The notes beneath the pieces were generated by a model. It saw only the letters and a program-made list of their open reading frames with translations. It made no database searches and had not been told where the DNA came from. A program made the translations under genes and the position numbers. This document shows positions 15,241 through 23,868 of a DNA stretch of 52,160 nt, piece after piece; within the stretch, counting starts at the first letter, position 1; each line of letters starts with the position of its first letter. This DNA comes from Lachnospiraceae bacterium UBA6998 (GTDB lineage Bacteria > Bacillota > Clostridia > Lachnospirales > Lachnospiraceae), in contig DJXS01000053.1 in assembly GCA_002448395.1 (NCBI GenBank), forward strand, positions 1 through 52,160, in the 5' to 3' direction.

Positions 15241-15861
15241 TTGCACTATTACATCGCCGACTGTCACTTTTTTCATAACAGTCTCAATTATCAGATGGAC
15301 TGCCGCGGCTTCGCGGACGCCGAAGAAATGAACAATTACATGATCGAACAGTGGAACAAGAAGGTCCGCTGGAACGACGAGGTGGTTATCCTGGGCGACT
15401 TTTCTTACGGAAAAGCCGAAGAGACCAACAAGGTCCTGGAGCAGCTCAAGGGCATTTTGTGCCTTGTGGAAGGAAATCACGACCAGTTCGGACACCGGAA
15501 AGGCTACAATGCCGCCAGGTTCAAGTGGATCCGCCCTTATACCGAACTCAATGACAACAACCGTAAAGTGATCCTATGCCATTACCCGATCCTGTGTTAC
15601 AACGACCAGTACCTGTTCGATGGAAACGGAAATCCCAGAACCTATATGCTTTACGGCCACGTCCACAACACCTGGGACGAAGAACTGATGGCTCAGGCGC
15701 AGTCACTGGCAAAGCAGCAGGTCCGCCGCCGCAGAGATGGTACAGAGTACAACCTGCCGTGCCAGATGATCAACTGCTTCTGCATGTATTCCGACTACAC
15801 ACCGCTTACTTTGGATGAGTGGATAGAGCTTGATGCCAAAAGAAGAGGCGCACCGCAATAA
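15241..15861 (+). CDS. Calcineurin-like metallophosphoesterase
   Basis: A 206-residue protein with the phosphoesterase motifs in order: IADCHFFH (metal-binding D and H), VVILGDFSYG (GD), GNHDQ, ICHYPI and LYGHVHNT (GHxH). In the first motif DCHFFH stands for the usual DxH, so the key residues are kept. The size and the LGDF/GNHD arrangement match small stand-alone hydrolases of phages and Firmicutes whose substrates are not known. The start is TTG at 15241, directly continuing the beta strand HYYIADCH, with GGAG 8 bases upstream. It is monocistronic, ending in a terminator that overlaps its stop codon. Confidence 0.85.
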   Translation: MHYYIADCHFFHNSLNYQMDCRGFADAEEMNNYMIEQWNKKVRWNDEVVILGDFSYGKAEETNKVLEQLKGILCLVEGNHDQFGHRKGYNAARFKWIRPYTELNDNNRKVILCHYPILCYNDQYLFDGNGNPRTYMLYGHVHNTWDEELMAQAQSLAKQQVRRRRDGTEYNLPCQMINCFCMYSDYTPLTLDEWIELDAKRRGAPQ

Positions 15862-15879
15862 AGCGGTACGCCCTTTTTC
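15847..15879 (+). terminator. Terminator overlapping the phosphoesterase stop
   Basis: Arms GGCGCACCGC (15847-15856) and GCGGTACGCC (15863-15872) with one mismatch, followed by CTTTTT. The TAA stop lies in the loop. Confidence 0.75.
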
Positions 15880-15901
15880 ATCTCGCTATTGCAGGCTTTA
15901 C

Positions 15902-16156
15902 TCAGCCCTTCAGACCTCTGCTCTGCCTGTCCATGTCCTCTACGACGATGTCATAGATCTCGCCGAGAGAAGCTCCGTATTCCAGAATGAGCCAGGGCTC
16001 ATTAGTGTGGAAGTGGATCTTGATCGGATCCCCGTCTCCGCCGACAGCCAGAAGACTGTCGCCCTTGAAGTGCTCGACGATGTAGTCGAAGACCTCGTCT
16101 TCATCAAGATCATCTCCGTCGATCAGAAGCTGTGTATCATATCTGAATTCAAGCAT
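15902..16156 (-). CDS. Small stand-alone FakA/YloV C-terminal-domain-like protein
   Basis: An 84-residue acidic protein. The sequence YDTQLLIDG, then GDSLLAVGGDGDPIKIHFHTNEPWLILEYGASLGEIYDI, matches the C-terminal domain of FakA/YloV (DAK2-fusion fatty acid kinase subunit), where GDSLxVVGD and (K/R)xHxHTNxP are typical. The DhaL-type kinase domain is absent, and the protein has its own start and an AAGGAGG site, so it is a complete small gene and not a fragment. The fold in FakA follows the kinase domain; what it does alone is unknown. It lies 69 bases after ftsH on the same strand and may share its transcript. Confidence 0.65.
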   Translation of the reverse strand: MLEFRYDTQLLIDGDDLDEDEVFDYIVEHFKGDSLLAVGGDGDPIKIHFHTNEPWLILEYGASLGEIYDIVVEDMDRQSRGLKG

Positions 16157-16225
16157 TTCGAAATTTCCTCCTTAGTATCGCAAACACTTACTATATGTAC
16201 AGTTTACCGAAAAGAGGCTTCTAAA

Positions 16226-18178
16226 TCAAGTTGACTCGGGCGCTCCCTCTTCTTCAACGCCTGCCTCAGCTTCTGCTGTGAAAGCCGTATCTTCTGTGTC
16301 GCTCACATAATCTGCCTCCTCTGTGAAGACAGAACCGCTCATCGGAATCTCTTTGGGAATAGGCTTCCTTGTGAGTATCTTCATGAACTCCTCGCCGGTA
16401 ATGGTCTCGCGGAAATACAGGTACTCCGCCAGCTCGTCCATCTTGCGCTTGTTCTCCCGGAGGATATCCAGCGCTTTCTGATGCTGTCCGCGCACAAGCT
16501 CCACGACCTTCTTGTCGATCATGGACTGCGTCTCTGCCGAACAGGCAAGTGATGTGTCGCCGCCCAGATACTGGTTGTTCACCGTCTCCATGGCCACCAT
16601 GTCGAACTCATCGCTCATACCGAAGCGCGTGATCATCGAGCGCGCCAGCTTTGTCGCCTGCACGATGTCGTTGGAAGCGCCGGTCGTCACACTGCCGAAC
16701 TCCACTTCCTCCGCCGCGCGTCCGCCGCACAGTGTCGCGATCTTGTTCTCCAGCTCCTCCTTGCTCATCAGGTAATGGTTACCCTCTTCCTCCACCTGCA
16801 TGGTGTAACCCAGGGCACCGGATGTGCGGGGGATGATGGTGATCTTCTGAACCGGCGCGCTGTGAGTCTGCATAGCTGCCACCAGCGCGTGTCCGATCTC
16901 GTGATAGGAGACGATCAGTTTCTCTTTATCTGTCAAAATAGCGTTCTTCTTCTGGTAACCGGCAATAACGACTTCAATACTCTCCTCGAAGTCCGCCTGG
17001 TTGGCGAATTTTCTGCCGTCCCGCACCGCGCGCAGCGCCGCTTCATTGACGATATTGGCGAGTTCCGCGCCGGATGCGCCTGCTGCCATCCTCGCTATTT
17101 TGTTAAAATCGATGTCAGAACTGCATTTGATCTTCTTGGCGTGTACCTTGAGGATATCCTCCCTGCCCTTAAGGTCGGGGAGTTCCACAGGCACGCGTCT
17201 GTCGAAACGTCCGGGCCTTGTCAGCGCGGGGTCGAGCGCCTCAGGGCGGTTGGTCGCCGCGAGGATCACGACGCCGGTGTTCTCTTCAAAACCGTCCATC
17301 TCCGTGAGCAGCTGGTTCAGGGTCTGCTCGCGCTCGTCATTGCCGCCGACGAGAGAACCGTCACGCTTTTTGCCGATCGCGTCGATCTCGTCGATGAAGA
17401 CGATGCAGGGTGCCTTTTCCTTAGCCTGCCTGAACAGGTCGCGGACCTTTGATGCGCCCATACCTACGAACATTTCGACAAATTCCGATCCGGAAATGGA
17501 GAAGAAAGGCACATTGGATTCGCCTGCTACCGCCTTGGCCAGCATGGTCTTACCGGTTCCGGGAGGGCCCACCAGAAGGATTCCTTTGGGCATAGCCGCG
17601 CCAATCTCCTTGTACTTGGCCGGGTTATGCAGGTAATCCACAACCTCCTGCAGCGACTCTTTGGCTTCCTCTTCGCCTGCCACGTCGGAGAAGCGGATTC
17701 CCTCCGTGGACTGGACGTAGACCTTGGCGTTGCTCTTGCCCATTCCGAACATCATGGAATTAGGGCCGCCGGCCTGATTCATCATCTTCTTGCTGAGGAA
17801 GGACCAAAGTCCCCAGAAAATGAAGATCGGCACAACCCAGGAAATCAGAAAGGACAGGATCGGAGACATAGGCTGCACGATATCACTGCCGAACTTGACA
17901 TTGTGCTCGTGCAGGCGGTTTGCCAGATCCAGGTCCGTGACCGGAGCCGTCGCGTAAGCCTTTCCATCGTTGTCGGTAAACAGAATCTGCGAGGAAGTGA
18001 TCTCTACTTCCTTTATCTGGTCATTCTCTGTCATAGTGATGAAAGTGTTGTAATCCGTCTCCGTGATCTGCGCCTGTTTGAGCGACGGCATGATCATGCT
18101 GTTAAGAAGGATCATCACAACGGCCACCAATATGATATATGTGATCAATTGCTTTTTTGGCTGCTTTATTTCGTTCAT
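16226..18178 (-). CDS. ftsH: ATP-dependent membrane zinc protease FtsH
   Basis: A 650-residue FtsH. Membrane segments lie at about 11-33 and 105-128 with a short extracytoplasmic domain between. The AAA domain has Walker A GPPGTGKT (204-211), Walker B in [12 protein letters not shown], the pore loop FVGMGA and the second region of homology [20 protein letters not shown]. The peptidase domain has HEIGH at 426-430. It degrades misassembled membrane proteins and regulators as a hexamer. The C terminus is a long acidic tail of about 40 residues. A GAAAGGAG site precedes the ATG. Gut Clostridia often have more than one FtsH, so this may be a paralogue; the hpt/tilS neighbours usual for the main copy are absent. 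Confidence 0.95.
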   Translation of the reverse strand: MNEIKQPKKQLITYIILVAVVMILLNSMIMPSLKQAQITETDYNTFITMTENDQIKEVEITSSQILFTDNDGKAYATAPVTDLDLANRLHEHNVKFGSDIVQPMSPILSFLISWVVPIFIFWGLWSFLSKKMMNQAGGPNSMMFGMGKSNAKVYVQSTEGIRFSDVAGEEEAKESLQEVVDYLHNPAKYKEIGAAMPKGILLVGPPGTGKTMLAKAVAGESNVPFFSISGSEFVEMFVGMGASKVRDLFRQAKEKAPCIVFIDEIDAIGKKRDGSLVGGNDEREQTLNQLLTEMDGFEENTGVVILAATNRPEALDPALTRPGRFDRRVPVELPDLKGREDILKVHAKKIKCSSDIDFNKIARMAAGASGAELANIVNEAALRAVRDGRKFANQADFEESIEVVIAGYQKKNAILTDKEKLIVSYHEIGHALVAAMQTHSAPVQKITIIPRTSGALGYTMQVEEEGNHYLMSKEELENKIATLCGGRAAEEVEFGSVTTGASNDIVQATKLARSMITRFGMSDEFDMVAMETVNNQYLGGDTSLACSAETQSMIDKKVVELVRGQHQKALDILRENKRKMDELAEYLYFRETITGEEFMKILTRKPIPKEIPMSGSVFTEEADYVSDTEDTAFTAEAEAGVEEEGAPEST

Positions 18179-18294
18179 ATATAAACTCCTTTCGAATAAG
18201 ATATATTATCACCATGTCCGAAAAAGTGTAGAAACAATTCCGAAAATGTATCTTAAAAAAGGATAAACACGCCTAACTTCCCCTCTTCCGGCTT

Positions 18295-21200
18295 TTATTT
18301 ATCAAATTCTTTGGCCAGTACCCTGAACAGTTCTTCTGTATCGATCGGTTTTTTGAGGTATCCGTCCATGCCTGCATTCAGGCACTTCCCCTCAAGATCG
18401 TCATAGGCGTCCGCCGTGAGTGCGATGATCGGAATCGTCAGGGCGTCCGCAGTTCCGCTCTCTCTGATCGCCTTAGCCGCTTCCTGTCCGTCAAGAAGAG
18501 GCATCATCAGATCCATGAGCACTGCCTGGTAGTGGTAGGACCCTTTACTGCAGAACATCTCCACGGCTTCCCTTCCGTCCCTTGCCAGTTCCGAATGAAC
18601 GCCCCTGTTCTCCAGGATCTTCATGATGACTTCAGCGTTGATACTGTTATCCTCGGCTACCAGCACGTTTTTCCCATACAGGACGTTATCCTCGTATGTG
18701 GTGAATTTCTTTCTATGAAGGCGGATCTGCTCCTCCGACGCCAGTTCGTACTCCAGCACAACAGTAAATGTTGTCCCTTTTCCCTTCACGCTCTCGCAGT
18801 TGATGGTGCCCTGCAGCAGGTCCACCAGGTTCTTGCAGATGTAAAGGCCCAGTCCCTGTCCGTCTCTCAGCGCGATATTCTCGCGGTTTTCCTGCTCAAA
18901 GGGCATGAACATCTTCTTGCGGAATTCCTCGCTGATCCCCATTCCATTGTCCGTGATAGTGTAGACGTGTCTTGCCCTGCCGTTTTTATAGGTCACGTTG
19001 GTGACAAAATCTACCGTGCCTCCCGGTTTCGAGAACTTGACCGCATTGCTCAGAAGATTTATGAGGATCCTCTCCACATATTCCGTATCCATCATGACAT
19101 ACCGGTCTTCGCAGCCCTTGATCTTTGCTCTGAACAGAAGGCCTTCCTCAGCCGCTTTCTGGCTGATGATCGAATTCACCTCCTCGATCACCCGGGTCTC
19201 CCTGGCGGCAACACTCACTGTTACCGCTTTGCCGGCGTTGATCCTGCTGGTCTCGAGGACCTCGTCGATAAGCCCCATAAGGTACCTGCCGGATGACTGG
19301 ATCTTCTCCAGATTTTCCTTTATCTCCGGAGTCAGTTCCTTCGACTGCAGGGCCAGCTGCACAAGACCGATGATCGCAGTCATGGGAGTCCGCATATCAT
19401 GGCTCATGTGGGACAGGAATGTCTCCTTCTCCCTGCCGGACTGGACTGCGGCGCGGAGCGCCTTGGCCATCTCCTCGATCTGCTGCTGGTCATTGACCTG
19501 CTTCGTAGTGTCCACAAATGTGATCACAAGACCTCTCAGTCCCGACTCCTCTTCCTTATCCTCAACCTCCAGTATCCGGGCGTCCGGAATATGGTAGTCT
19601 CTCTCCTTTTCCCGCTCGATCGCTTTATAGGGCGCGATCCTGACCAGGTATGTCTTGCCTGTTACGGATGCGCAGTTCTTCTCGATCGGCTTCATCGTGG
19701 CCAGCACCTGTTTGCACAGAGCGATCAGGTCGATGGTGGCAAAATTGAAAGCGATGTAGCGCAGAGACCGCCCTACATCCTGGTCTTCCATGTGGAATTC
19801 CGACGAGATGTATTCCGTGAACTTGCGGATATTCAGGTTTCTGTCAACCATGATGATACCGACAAGCGTCGTAGACAGGAAGTTGGCCATATCGTCGTTG
19901 AGGGTCGCGAGCTCGTTGACCTTGGTCTGATATTCTGAATTTACCGTATAGAGCTCCTCATTTACACTCTGAAGCTCTTCGTTGGAACTCTGCAGTTCCT
20001 CATTGGCCGTAAGGAGCTCCTCGTTGGCCGCCTGCAGCTCCGCGTTGACGCTCTCGAGTTCTGTCACAGTCTTTTTCAGATTGTCCTGCGCCACATGCAG
20101 GTCTTTCTCCAGGTCCGTGATCCTCTCCGAGGCCGCGGTATCGGCCTTATACTTCTCCAAATTGATCTCGCTGGGCTGCTCATTCGTGCGCAGGAAAGCA
20201 ATAACGGTCATCCCCGTCTCCGATCCCAGCCGGTCACGGAGCGGCTGTCCTACCAGAGAGATCGTCTCGCGATGTTCCCCGATCTTCACCGGAATGCCCT
20301 CGTAGGCCACCCGTTCCTGCTTCTCCCTGGACTCCTTGAGTGCCTTGGAAACAGCTATCTTGAGCTCCGGCTTTACGAGATTAAAAATATCCAGAGTCAC
20401 CGCACCGACCGGCAGCGTAATAAATTCCTTGCAGTTTCCGTATGTGTGGACGAGCTGGTTCTTCTCATCCACCAGGACGCTCGCCGGCATCAGCATCTCC
20501 AGGATGCGGGTATCCAGTTCTGCCGAATTATAAGACAGATCCGGTTCCGTCACATTGTGCAGGATCCCCACGGAGCCCATATTCTTCTCCACTTCCTGCA
20601 TCGTATAGGTAATATGTTCATGGGAGGGCGCCTTGCCTGACGCGTTGTGCACAAAGATCTTCTCGTTGGCGCATACAACCCTGAAGACATCGTCATAATC
20701 GATCACCGATTCGCTTCTTCCAAGAAACAGGTATCCCCTGTCATTCAAAGCCATATGGAAAATCGCGAACAGGTTTCTCTGAAGTATATTCTGGAAATAG
20801 ATCAGCAGATTCCGGCAGCTGATCAGGTCAAGTTTTCCGAAAGGCGGATCCTGGAAAACATTGTGCTGCGCGAACACGATCATCTTGCGGATCTCGTGGC
20901 CGACCACATAGCGGTTCCCCTTGCGGGTAAAATACCGGCTAAGGCGCGTCACGCTCACATCCTCACTGATGTTGTCGCCGTAGATGCCTCTGCCTGCCAC
21001 AGCTATGGAATCCGCGTCCAGATCCGTAGCAAAGATCTTCACGTCTCTTCTCACGCCCAGTTCTTCCATTACTTCCGCGAACAGGATCGCTATCGAATAA
21101 GCTTCCTCACCCGTGGAGCAGCCCGTCACCCAGACACGAAGCTGGTCTGTCGGCGTCGCGTTTTTGACCAGGTCGTAGATCACCCGGTCTTTGAGCACTT

Positions 21201-22101
21201 CAAAATAGTCAGGATCCCTGAAGAAACTGGTCACGCCGATCAGGACTTCCTTGGCCAGAAGCCTCGCCTCGTCCGGGTTGTTGGACAGATACTTCACGTA
21301 TTCCTGAAGGTTCCGGTTATGAGTGACCACAATACGCCTTTCTATGCGGCGCAGGATCGTAGTCTGTTTGTAATAGGTATAATTGACATTTGTGACATTG
21401 CGAAGGATCGAGAATACCTGCACCATCAGGTCGCCGTCGCTCAGCTGCAGCCTGTTGCCTGCATCCACCGTGGAAGCCGCGATGTGTCTCATCTCTCTCG
21501 CGATGCTGTCCGGCGTCAGGACCATGTCCACAAAACCGGTGGCGATGGCGTTTCTCGGCATACCGTCAAATTTGGCGCTTTCCGGCGCCTGCACGATGAT
21601 AACGCCGTTTTTGTCTTTTATAGAGCGGATCCCGTTTGTGCCGTCTGATCCCGTTCCGGACAGGATGACCGCTACCGCTCTGTTCTCATAAGCCGCAGCC
21701 AGAGAACGGAAAAAGACATCAATCGGATGATTGATATTCCTGTGGTTATATTCTTTTAGGCGGAGCACATCGGAGACGATCTCCAGATTGTACTTGGGCG
21801 GGATCATATAGATATGGTTGCGCTTTACGCGCATTCCATCCTGCGCTTCCACCACGGGCATAGCCGTGTCCTTGCTCAAAATATCCGCCAAAAGGCTCTT
21901 GTGATCGGGCGACAGATGCTGAATGATGACGAAGGCCATGCCCGTATCGCCGGGAAGGAAGGTAAGAAACTGCTGCAGCGCTTCCAATCCTCCTGCCGAA
22001 GCCCCTATTCCAACTACGCAGCTGGGCTGCGCGTCTCTATCCATTTTCTGATAATCTGTGTTTTCGCTCATTAAAGTAACACCGCTTTCCATGAAGGCCA
22101 T
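18295..22101 (-). CDS. CheB-CheR-PAS-histidine kinase-receiver hybrid sensor
   Basis: A 1268-residue fusion. Residues 25-210 are a CheB methylesterase with catalytic S35 (GIGASAGG), H62 (IIQHLSPDH) and D153 (SGTGSDG). About 220-480 are a CheR methyltransferase with VWVTGCSTGEEAYSIA. A coiled coil of repeated (L/S)xxxNEEL units at about 650-735 leads to a PAS-type domain (NFLSTTLVGIIMVDRNLNIRKFT). The kinase core has H901 (SHMSHDMRTP), an N box NLLSNAVKF and DNGMGIS. A receiver domain holds D1197 (LMDLMMP). No chemotaxis cluster is nearby. Related CheB/CheR-PAS kinases are known, but signal and output here are unknown. Starts at 22101, 22092 and 22071 are all possible; MSENTD at 22071 looks most natural. 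Confidence 0.88.
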   Translation of the reverse strand: MAFMESGVTLMSENTDYQKMDRDAQPSCVVGIGASAGGLEALQQFLTFLPGDTGMAFVIIQHLSPDHKSLLADILSKDTAMPVVEAQDGMRVKRNHIYMIPPKYNLEIVSDVLRLKEYNHRNINHPIDVFFRSLAAAYENRAVAVILSGTGSDGTNGIRSIKDKNGVIIVQAPESAKFDGMPRNAIATGFVDMVLTPDSIAREMRHIAASTVDAGNRLQLSDGDLMVQVFSILRNVTNVNYTYYKQTTILRRIERRIVVTHNRNLQEYVKYLSNNPDEARLLAKEVLIGVTSFFRDPDYFEVLKDRVIYDLVKNATPTDQLRVWVTGCSTGEEAYSIAILFAEVMEELGVRRDVKIFATDLDADSIAVAGRGIYGDNISEDVSVTRLSRYFTRKGNRYVVGHEIRKMIVFAQHNVFQDPPFGKLDLISCRNLLIYFQNILQRNLFAIFHMALNDRGYLFLGRSESVIDYDDVFRVVCANEKIFVHNASGKAPSHEHITYTMQEVEKNMGSVGILHNVTEPDLSYNSAELDTRILEMLMPASVLVDEKNQLVHTYGNCKEFITLPVGAVTLDIFNLVKPELKIAVSKALKESREKQERVAYEGIPVKIGEHRETISLVGQPLRDRLGSETGMTVIAFLRTNEQPSEINLEKYKADTAASERITDLEKDLHVAQDNLKKTVTELESVNAELQAANEELLTANEELQSSNEELQSVNEELYTVNSEYQTKVNELATLNDDMANFLSTTLVGIIMVDRNLNIRKFTEYISSEFHMEDQDVGRSLRYIAFNFATIDLIALCKQVLATMKPIEKNCASVTGKTYLVRIAPYKAIEREKERDYHIPDARILEVEDKEEESGLRGLVITFVDTTKQVNDQQQIEEMAKALRAAVQSGREKETFLSHMSHDMRTPMTAIIGLVQLALQSKELTPEIKENLEKIQSSGRYLMGLIDEVLETSRINAGKAVTVSVAARETRVIEEVNSIISQKAAEEGLLFRAKIKGCEDRYVMMDTEYVERILINLLSNAVKFSKPGGTVDFVTNVTYKNGRARHVYTITDNGMGISEEFRKKMFMPFEQENRENIALRDGQGLGLYICKNLVDLLQGTINCESVKGKGTTFTVVLEYELASEEQIRLHRKKFTTYEDNVLYGKNVLVAEDNSINAEVIMKILENRGVHSELARDGREAVEMFCSKGSYHYQAVLMDLMMPLLDGQEAAKAIRESGTADALTIPIIALTADAYDDLEGKCLNAGMDGYLKKPIDTEELFRVLAKEFDK

Positions 22102-22215
22102 TTAAAGAGGCCGGTTGTAATGCTGCTTCTGTCTAAAACTGAATTCCACTCCATTCTCATTCTATCTCTTTTGGGAAAAAAATGGTACTATGGACAGAAG
22201 AAAGGAATCAAGATC

Positions 22216-23160
22216 ATGCTCTTATCACTTATCGTACCCTGCTATAATGAACAAGATGCACTCCCTCTTTTTTACCGGGAAACTATATCTGTCCTCAAGA
22301 ATATGGACTGCGATTATGAGCTTATTCTGATCAATGACGGTTCAAAGGATAAGACTCTGTCCGTCATGAAGGAACTGGCCGCGTCAGATCCCTGTGTGTT
22401 CTACTACTCCTTTTCCAGAAACTTCGGTAAAGAAGCCGCCATGTACGCCGGATTCTGCAACGCGCGGGGCGATTACGTCGCTGTCATGGACGCCGATCTG
22501 CAGGATCCGCCGTCCCTTCTCCCCGAAATGGTACGGATACTGGAGTCAGGCGAATACGACAGTGTTGCGACAAGGCGCGCAGACAGGGCAGGCGAGCCGC
22601 CGGTCCGAAGCTGGTTCGCCCGCAGATTCTACAGCCTGATCAACAGGATCTCCGACGCGGATATCGTGGACGGAGCGAGAGATTTCCGGCTGATGACCCG
22701 GGACATGAAAGAGGCCATTCTCTCCATGGGTGAATACAACCGCTTTTCCAAGGGGATTTTCGGCTGGGTCGGCTTTAAGACCTACTGGCTTCCCTATGAG
22801 AATGTAGAACGCGTCGCGGGGGAGACCAAGTGGAGTTTCTGGAAACTGTTCAAATATGCCATTGACGGCATCATCAATTTTTCCAACGCACCGCTCAGCA
22901 TCGCCTCCTGGTTCGGAATAATGATGACTTTCTTTTCCTTCCTCTTCCTGGTCATTATCGTTATCCGCCGGCTGATCTGGGGCGATCCCGTCGCGGGCTG
23001 GGCCTCCACGATCTGCGTGATCATCTTTATAGGGGGCCTGCAGCTCTTCTGCCTGGGGATCATCGGGCAGTATCTGGCCAAGACCTACTTGGAAACCAAA
23101 CACCGGCCTCACTACATCATTTCCGACACCAATGCGGAACATGCGCAGAAGATCCGGTGA
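22216..23160 (+). CDS. Polyprenyl-phosphate glycosyltransferase (GT2, GtrB/DPM1-like)
   Basis: A 314-residue GT2 enzyme. The N terminus SLIVPCYNEQDALPLF, then LINDGSKDKT and the metal-binding MDADLQDPP, are those of the DPM1/GtrB class that moves a sugar from a nucleotide donor onto undecaprenyl phosphate. Two C-terminal membrane helices lie at about 225-255 and 265-290. ATG 22216 is preceded by GAAAGGA at ideal spacing; the open frame extends to 22120 but those 32 residues have no signal and the domain starts at once after the chosen Met. It is divergent from the hybrid kinase and appears monocistronic. The sugar is not predictable; glucose is common for such enzymes. Confidence 0.88.
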   Translation: MLLSLIVPCYNEQDALPLFYRETISVLKNMDCDYELILINDGSKDKTLSVMKELAASDPCVFYYSFSRNFGKEAAMYAGFCNARGDYVAVMDADLQDPPSLLPEMVRILESGEYDSVATRRADRAGEPPVRSWFARRFYSLINRISDADIVDGARDFRLMTRDMKEAILSMGEYNRFSKGIFGWVGFKTYWLPYENVERVAGETKWSFWKLFKYAIDGIINFSNAPLSIASWFGIMMTFFSFLFLVIIVIRRLIWGDPVAGWASTICVIIFIGGLQLFCLGIIGQYLAKTYLETKHRPHYIISDTNAEHAQKIR

Positions 23161-23181
23161 TCATCCGTACAAAATAAGCGA

Positions 23182-23217
23182 ACGGACCGGACTCCCCGGG
23201 GAGCCGGTCCGTTTTTA
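23182..23217 (+). terminator. Terminator after the GT2 gene
   Basis: A 15-bp GC-rich stem (ACGGACCGG ... CCGGTCCGT with one bulged A) followed by TTTTT, 21 bases after the stop. It lies between convergent genes. Confidence 0.85.
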
Positions 23218-23222
23218 TCATA

Positions 23223-23726
23223 TCAGCCTTTATCCAGGATCGTCAGGATCTTGACGACAACATCTTCCGCGTCCCCGGTCTCCTCAATGACCGTGTCCGC
23301 GTATTTCTCATACAGGACCACCCTTTCGTCGTAAAGGTCCCGCAGAGTCTGCCCTTTCTTAAGCGCAACTCCTCTCTTTTTTATATTCTTAAGCCTCTTG
23401 CTGATCGTCTCATAATCCGTTTTCAGGTACATAATGTGCCCGATCTTCTTAAAGTGGCGCATCGCCTCCTCTCCATAGACGGCGCTGCCTCCCGTAGCGA
23501 TCACGCAGTGGTCCGCCTCGACTGCCGCGTTCACCCTGTTCTCCACTTCGAGAAAGCCGTCGACGCCGATCTCCTCGATGATCTGGGACAGGCGCTTCTT
23601 CTCCGCTTTCTGGATCATGATATCCGTATCTATAAAGTCGTAGCCGATCACCTTCGCCAGAATGACGCCGACCGTGCTCTTTCCGGAAGCCGGCATCCCT
23701 ATCAGGACCAGATTCGTTCTCCCCAT
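23223..23726 (-). CDS. Shikimate kinase-like P-loop kinase
   Basis: A 167-residue protein with Walker A GMPASGKST at about residues 10-18, DTDIMIQ (the shikimate-contacting Asp of DTD), and ATGGSAV for the usual ATGGG. The stretch GVDGFLEVENRV replaces the normal FRxxE, so the arginine that binds the shikimate carboxylate is a leucine, while the lid arginine may be one in KRLKNIKKRG and the late DERVVLYEKYAD is kept. It may therefore be a shikimate kinase variant or act on another substrate. The start at 23726 is chosen over 23807 because the domain begins there and GGAGG/AGGA lie just upstream; the longer form adds 27 unlikely residues. Confidence 0.75.
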   Translation of the reverse strand: MGRTNLVLIGMPASGKSTVGVILAKVIGYDFIDTDIMIQKAEKKRLSQIIEEIGVDGFLEVENRVNAAVEADHCVIATGGSAVYGEEAMRHFKKIGHIMYLKTDYETISKRLKNIKKRGVALKKGQTLRDLYDERVVLYEKYADTVIEETGDAEDVVVKILTILDKG

Positions 23727-23790
23727 TTTTCCTGCTGCCTCCGTTTCTGTATCGATCCCTGATTGTTCCTTCCATACCAGTATATAACAT

Positions 23791-23805
23791 CTCATTAGCA
23801 AGTGC
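23791..23805 (+). promoter_or_regulatory. Shared 15-base promoter-region motif, copy 1
   Basis: CTCATTAGCAAGTGC, identical to 26058-26072. It lies in the divergent region between the shikimate-kinase-like gene and the amidase, 63 bases before the amidase start. Its role is unknown; a common regulator site is the simplest guess. Confidence 0.45.
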
Positions 23806-23868
23806 ACGAAACGGGAAACTGTTGTAGAATAATATAGTTATGTTTTCAATCTGTTTCGAAAGGATCCT

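Noticed and set aside
23791..23805. CIRCE heat-shock element resemblance (TTAGCA)
   Set aside because: The second half GAGTGCTAA at the needed 9-base distance is absent, so it is not an HrcA site.
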